Of a DNA stretch of 64,000 bases, positions 61,067 to 64,000 are shown piece after piece (within the stretch, counting starts at the first letter, position 1; every line of letters starts with the position of its first letter). The stretch spans positions 310,001 to 374,000 of the forward strand of contig NZ_CP072913.1 of NCBI RefSeq assembly GCF_017968885.1, in the 5' to 3' direction. The DNA comes from Pseudomonas sp. Tri1. Its GTDB lineage: Bacteria; Pseudomonadota; Gammaproteobacteria; Pseudomonadales; Pseudomonadaceae. The notes beneath the pieces are model-generated. The model was given only the letters and a program-made list of their open reading frames with translations. It was not told the DNA's origin and did no database searches. The position numbers were made by a program, and so were the translations under genes.

Positions 61067-62596
61067 TCAGACCAGAATCGACGTCCCGGTCATCTCCGCT
61101 GGCTTCTCCATGCCCAGCAACATGAGCATGGTCGGTGCCACGTCAGCCAGCACGCCACCGTCGCGGACCTTGAAGTTGCGCTTGCCGACATAGATGAACG
61201 GCACCGGCTCGGTGGTGTGGGCGGTATGGGCCTGGCCGGTGGATTCGTCGGACATCTGCTCGACGTTGCCGTGGTCGGCCGTGATCAGTGCTTCGCCGCC
61301 GACTTTCTCCAGCGCCTCGACGATGCGGCCAACGCAGGTGTCCAGGCATTCCACAGCCTTGACCGCCGCGTCGAACACGCCGCTGTGGCCGACCATGTCG
61401 CCGTTGGCGTAGTTGACCACGATCACGTCGTAACGCTGGTTCTCGATGGCCTCGACGATGCGATCGGTCACTTCCGGTGCGCTCATCTCCGGTTGCAGGT
61501 CGTAGGTCGCGACTTTCGGCGATGGGATCAGGATGCGCTCTTCGCCTGGGAACGGTTCTTCACGGCCACCGGAGAAAAAGAACGTCACGTGGGCGTATTT
61601 CTCGGTTTCGGCGATGCGCAGCTGGGTCTTGCCGTTTTTCGCCAGATAATCGCCCAATACGTTTTCCAGGCTGCCGGCGGCGAAGGCCGACGGTGCGGGG
61701 ATACTGGCGGCGTATTGAGTCAGCATCACGAAGCCGGCCAGTTTCGGCTGGCGGGCGCGTTCGAATTCCTTGAAGTCGTCTTCGACAAACACGCGGGTCA
61801 GCTCGCGGGCACGGTCGGCACGGAAGTTCATGAACACCACGGCGTCGCCGTCTTCGACTTTGACGGGTTCGCCGATGCTGGTGGCCTTGACGAACTCGTC
61901 GCTTTCGCCGCGTTCATAGGCGGCTTGCAGGCCTTCCTGGGCCGTGGCGGCGTTGAATTCGGCGCTGGCGTCGACGATCAGGTTGTAGGCCTGGGCCACA
62001 CGGTCCCAACGGTTGTCGCGGTCCATGGCGTAGTAGCGGCCGATGATGCTGGCGATGCGGCCCTTGCCAAGCGCCTGGAAGGTGGCGTCCAGCAGTTCGA
62101 TCGACGAGGTGGCGCTTTTCGGCGGCGTGTCGCGGCCATCGAGGAAGGCGTGCAGATAGATTTTCTCGGCACCGCGCTTGAACGCCAGTTCGGCCATGGC
62201 GATCAGGTGATCCTGGTGGCTGTGCACCCCACCGTCGGACAGCAGCCCCATGAAATGCACGGCCTTGCCGGCGGCCACGGCTTTATCCACGGCGGCGCAG
62301 ATGGTCGGGTTCTCGAAGAATTCGCCGTCGCGGATCGCTTTGGTCACGCGGGTGAAGTCTTGATACACCACGCGGCCGGCGCCGAGGTTCATGTGGCCGA
62401 CTTCGGAGTTGCCCATCTGCCCGTCCGGAAGGCCGACGTCCATGCCGCTGCCGGAGATCAGGCCGTTCGGCACGGTGGCCCACAAGCGGTCCAGCACAGG
62501 CTTCTTGGCCGAATACACGGCGTTGGATTCGTGGCTGTCACTGTGACCGAAGCCGTCGAGAATCATCAGGACCAAAGGTTTAGGCGTGGTAGTCAT
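61067..62596 (-). CDS. gpmI: 2,3-bisphosphoglycerate-independent phosphoglycerate mutase
   Basis: This glycolytic enzyme interconverts 3- and 2-phosphoglycerate with two manganese ions. The 509-residue protein has '[13 protein letters not shown]' (metal-binding Asp), the phospho-Ser in '[16 protein letters not shown]', and '[11 protein letters not shown]' near the C-terminus. The start is ATG 62596. It is divergent from the rhodanese-grxC-secB group. Confidence 0.96.
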   Translation of the reverse strand: MTTTPKPLVLMILDGFGHSDSHESNAVYSAKKPVLDRLWATVPNGLISGSGMDVGLPDGQMGNSEVGHMNLGAGRVVYQDFTRVTKAIRDGEFFENPTICAAVDKAVAAGKAVHFMGLLSDGGVHSHQDHLIAMAELAFKRGAEKIYLHAFLDGRDTPPKSATSSIELLDATFQALGKGRIASIIGRYYAMDRDNRWDRVAQAYNLIVDASAEFNAATAQEGLQAAYERGESDEFVKATSIGEPVKVEDGDAVVFMNFRADRARELTRVFVEDDFKEFERARQPKLAGFVMLTQYAASIPAPSAFAAGSLENVLGDYLAKNGKTQLRIAETEKYAHVTFFFSGGREEPFPGEERILIPSPKVATYDLQPEMSAPEVTDRIVEAIENQRYDVIVVNYANGDMVGHSGVFDAAVKAVECLDTCVGRIVEALEKVGGEALITADHGNVEQMSDESTGQAHTAHTTEPVPFIYVGKRNFKVRDGGVLADVAPTMLMLLGMEKPAEMTGTSILV

Positions 62597-62748
62597 GGAA
62601 TCCACTCGTGGCTGGTTAAAAGAAGACGATGGAAAAGGGACGGGCAGTTTAAAGGTAAGTTCCGACGGCGTCACCGCCGGGCGGGGTTTGGCCGGCCTTG
62701 TGTGCTGTGTATACTGGCCGACATTTTAACGCCCTGGAACCTCCTTCG

Positions 62749-63162
62749 ATGGTTGCTCACCTGATTGAATTTGCCACTAACCACTACATTCTCGTCGGTA
62801 TCTTCGTCGTACTGCTGGCATTGCTGGTAGCCCATACGATGCAGGGCGGCGGTCGTAGCCTGAGTACCGGCGAGCTGACTGCGCTGGTCAACAAGGATGC
62901 CGGCGTGGTGGTGGACATCCGCCCGAGCAAGGATTACGCCGCTGGTCACATTGTCGGGGCGGTGAACATCCCCCAGGACAAATTGATCGCGCGCATCGGT
63001 GAATTGGAAAAACACAAGGCCAAGACGCTGATTCTGGTGGACGCCCAGGGCCAGCACGCTGGTACTCACGCCCGCGAGCTGATGAAGTCCGGCTTCACCG
63101 CCGCCAAGCTGTCCGGTGGCGTTGCGAGCTGGAAAGCCGACAATCTGCCCCTGGTGAAGTGA
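62749..63162 (+). CDS. membrane-anchored rhodanese-like protein (YibN type)
   Basis: This 137-residue protein has one N-terminal transmembrane helix (about residues 12-28) and then a rhodanese domain with 'VVVDIRPSKDYAAGHIVGAVNIP' and 'LSGGVASWKADNLPL'. The loop where an active rhodanese has Cys reads 'LVDAQGQHAGTH', so there is no catalytic Cys at the usual place. It likely binds rather than transfers sulfur. The order yibN-like - grxC - secB is the same as in E. coli. Confidence 0.88.
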   Translation: MVAHLIEFATNHYILVGIFVVLLALLVAHTMQGGGRSLSTGELTALVNKDAGVVVDIRPSKDYAAGHIVGAVNIPQDKLIARIGELEKHKAKTLILVDAQGQHAGTHARELMKSGFTAAKLSGGVASWKADNLPLVK

Positions 63163-63163
63163 G

Positions 63164-63418
63164 ATGACCCACGTCGTTGTCTATTCCAGCGATTACTGCC
63201 CCTATTGCTCCCGGGCCAAGTTCCTGCTCCAGAACAAAGGCGTGGCTTTCGAAGAGATCAAGGTCGACGGCAAGCCGCAGCTGCGCGCCGAAATGACCCA
63301 GAAGGCCGGGCGCACCTCCGTGCCGCAGATCTGGATCGGCAGCACCCACGTGGGCGGTTGTGATGATCTGTTCGCCCTGGAGCGCGCCGGCAAGCTCGAC
63401 GCGATGCTCAAGGCCTGA
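63164..63418 (+). CDS. grxC: glutaredoxin 3
   Basis: This 84-residue glutaredoxin has the dithiol motif 'DYCPYCSRAK' at residues 10-19, 'TSVPQIWIGSTHVGG' with the cis-Pro, and the GG that binds glutathione. It lies one base behind the rhodanese gene, so the two are co-transcribed. Confidence 0.96.
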   Translation: MTHVVVYSSDYCPYCSRAKFLLQNKGVAFEEIKVDGKPQLRAEMTQKAGRTSVPQIWIGSTHVGGCDDLFALERAGKLDAMLKA

Positions 63419-63458
63419 ATTTCCTATTAATAGAACCTGAAAGTAAGAAGGATCTGCG

Positions 63459-63941
63459 ATGACTGACCAACAGAACACAGCTGCCAGCGAAGAAGAAACC
63501 GCACCGCAATTCTCCTTGCAGCGCATTTATGTCCGTGACCTGTCCTTCGAGGCCCCGAAAAGCCCGGCGATCTTTCGCCAGCAGTGGGAGCCGAGCGTAG
63601 GCCTGGACCTGAACACCCGCCAGAAAGCTCTGGAAGATGACTTCCACGAAGTGGTGCTGACCCTGTCGGTGACCGTGAAGAATGGTGACGAAGTGGCGTT
63701 CATCGCCGAAGTGCAGCAGGCCGGGATCTTCCTGATCAAGAACCTGGATGCCGCTTCGATGAGCCACACCCTGGGTGCGTTCTGCCCGAACATCCTGTTC
63801 CCATACGCTCGCGAAACCCTGGACAGCCTGGTGACCCGCGGTTCGTTCCCGGCCCTGATGCTGGCCCCGGTGAACTTCGACGCCCTGTACGCCCAAGAGC
63901 TGCAACGCATGCAGCAAGAAGGCGGCGCGACCGTTCAGTAA
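63459..63941 (+). CDS. secB: protein-export chaperone SecB
   Basis: SecB keeps exported proteins unfolded and hands them to SecA. The 160-residue protein has '[19 protein letters not shown]', '[27 protein letters not shown]' (given as family strands) and '[20 protein letters not shown]'. AAGGA lies before the ATG. It is 40 bp after grxC. Confidence 0.97.
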   Translation: MTDQQNTAASEEETAPQFSLQRIYVRDLSFEAPKSPAIFRQQWEPSVGLDLNTRQKALEDDFHEVVLTLSVTVKNGDEVAFIAEVQQAGIFLIKNLDAASMSHTLGAFCPNILFPYARETLDSLVTRGSFPALMLAPVNFDALYAQELQRMQQEGGATVQ

Positions 63942-63968
63942 GCGGCGCTGTCAGCCAGGCACAAGACC

Positions 63969-64000
63969 TGTGGGAGCGAGCTTGCTCGCGATAGCGGTTG
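63969..64000. repeat. REP unit cut by the window end
   Basis: 'tgtgggagcgagcttgctcg' begins behind secB; its partner would lie beyond base 64000. Confidence 0.85.

Noticed and set aside
60962..62764. 600-codon open frame on the + strand
   Set aside because: Antisense of gpmI; begins inside a REP element.

Overview
The window reads as chromosomal DNA of a fluorescent-group Pseudomonas. Codon use is GC-rich. The order secB-grxC-rhodanese-gpmI-envC-ctpA, the hisBHAF block and the yggX-mutY-asmA block match what is known of Pseudomonas chromosomes. Many intergenic gaps carry the 'gtgggagcgagcttgctcgc' type of REP element seen throughout P. fluorescens-group genomes. No species can be named from the sequence alone.

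Layout. 1-9.4 kb: the end of a fatty-acid beta-oxidation protein, a thioesterase, a glycine-zipper protein, an fdhD/molybdopterin oxidoreductase pair with a LysR gene, a frameshifted BON-LysM gene, and the yrfG / nudE-cysQ pair. 9.4-16 kb: the dctBD two-component system and the rmlBACD operon for dTDP-rhamnose. 16.3-20.6 kb: a 970-residue kinase/aminotransferase fusion and agmatine deiminase. 21-30.9 kb: a DsbA-like protein, an OprD porin, an operon of an amino-acid dioxygenase (PF10014-like), a GNAT and azlCD, a RES-Xre toxin-antitoxin pair, a chemoreceptor and a DHFR-like gene.

31.0-39.5 kb is a foreign, AT-richer island next to tRNA-Thr(TGT). A 68/69-bp direct repeat containing the tRNA 3' end bounds it. 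Inside are a helicase-nuclease fusion, a PD-(D/E)xK-like protein, a decayed integrase, a putAbiC-like membrane protein between two near-identical 78-bp inverted-repeat elements, and an Abi_2/AbiF-family protein with an RNxxxH HEPN-type motif. Directly upstream of the Abi gene is a consensus promoter followed by a short transcription unit ending in a hairpin and eight T residues. This looks like a small RNA paired with the Abi toxin, and I judge it the most interesting object in the window.

40-64 kb returns to core genome: a SAM methyltransferase, a four-gene polar amino-acid ABC transporter, two tandem paralogues flanking the remains of a DUF1016 gene, tRNA-Phe, yggX-mutY-asmA, an MFS transporter, hisBH-DUF2164-hisAF, a solute-binding protein, the cell-division and envelope genes envC-ctpA-deacetylase, gpmI, and rhodanese-grxC-secB. 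Functions are inferred from recognisable motifs and gene order; no database search was possible.
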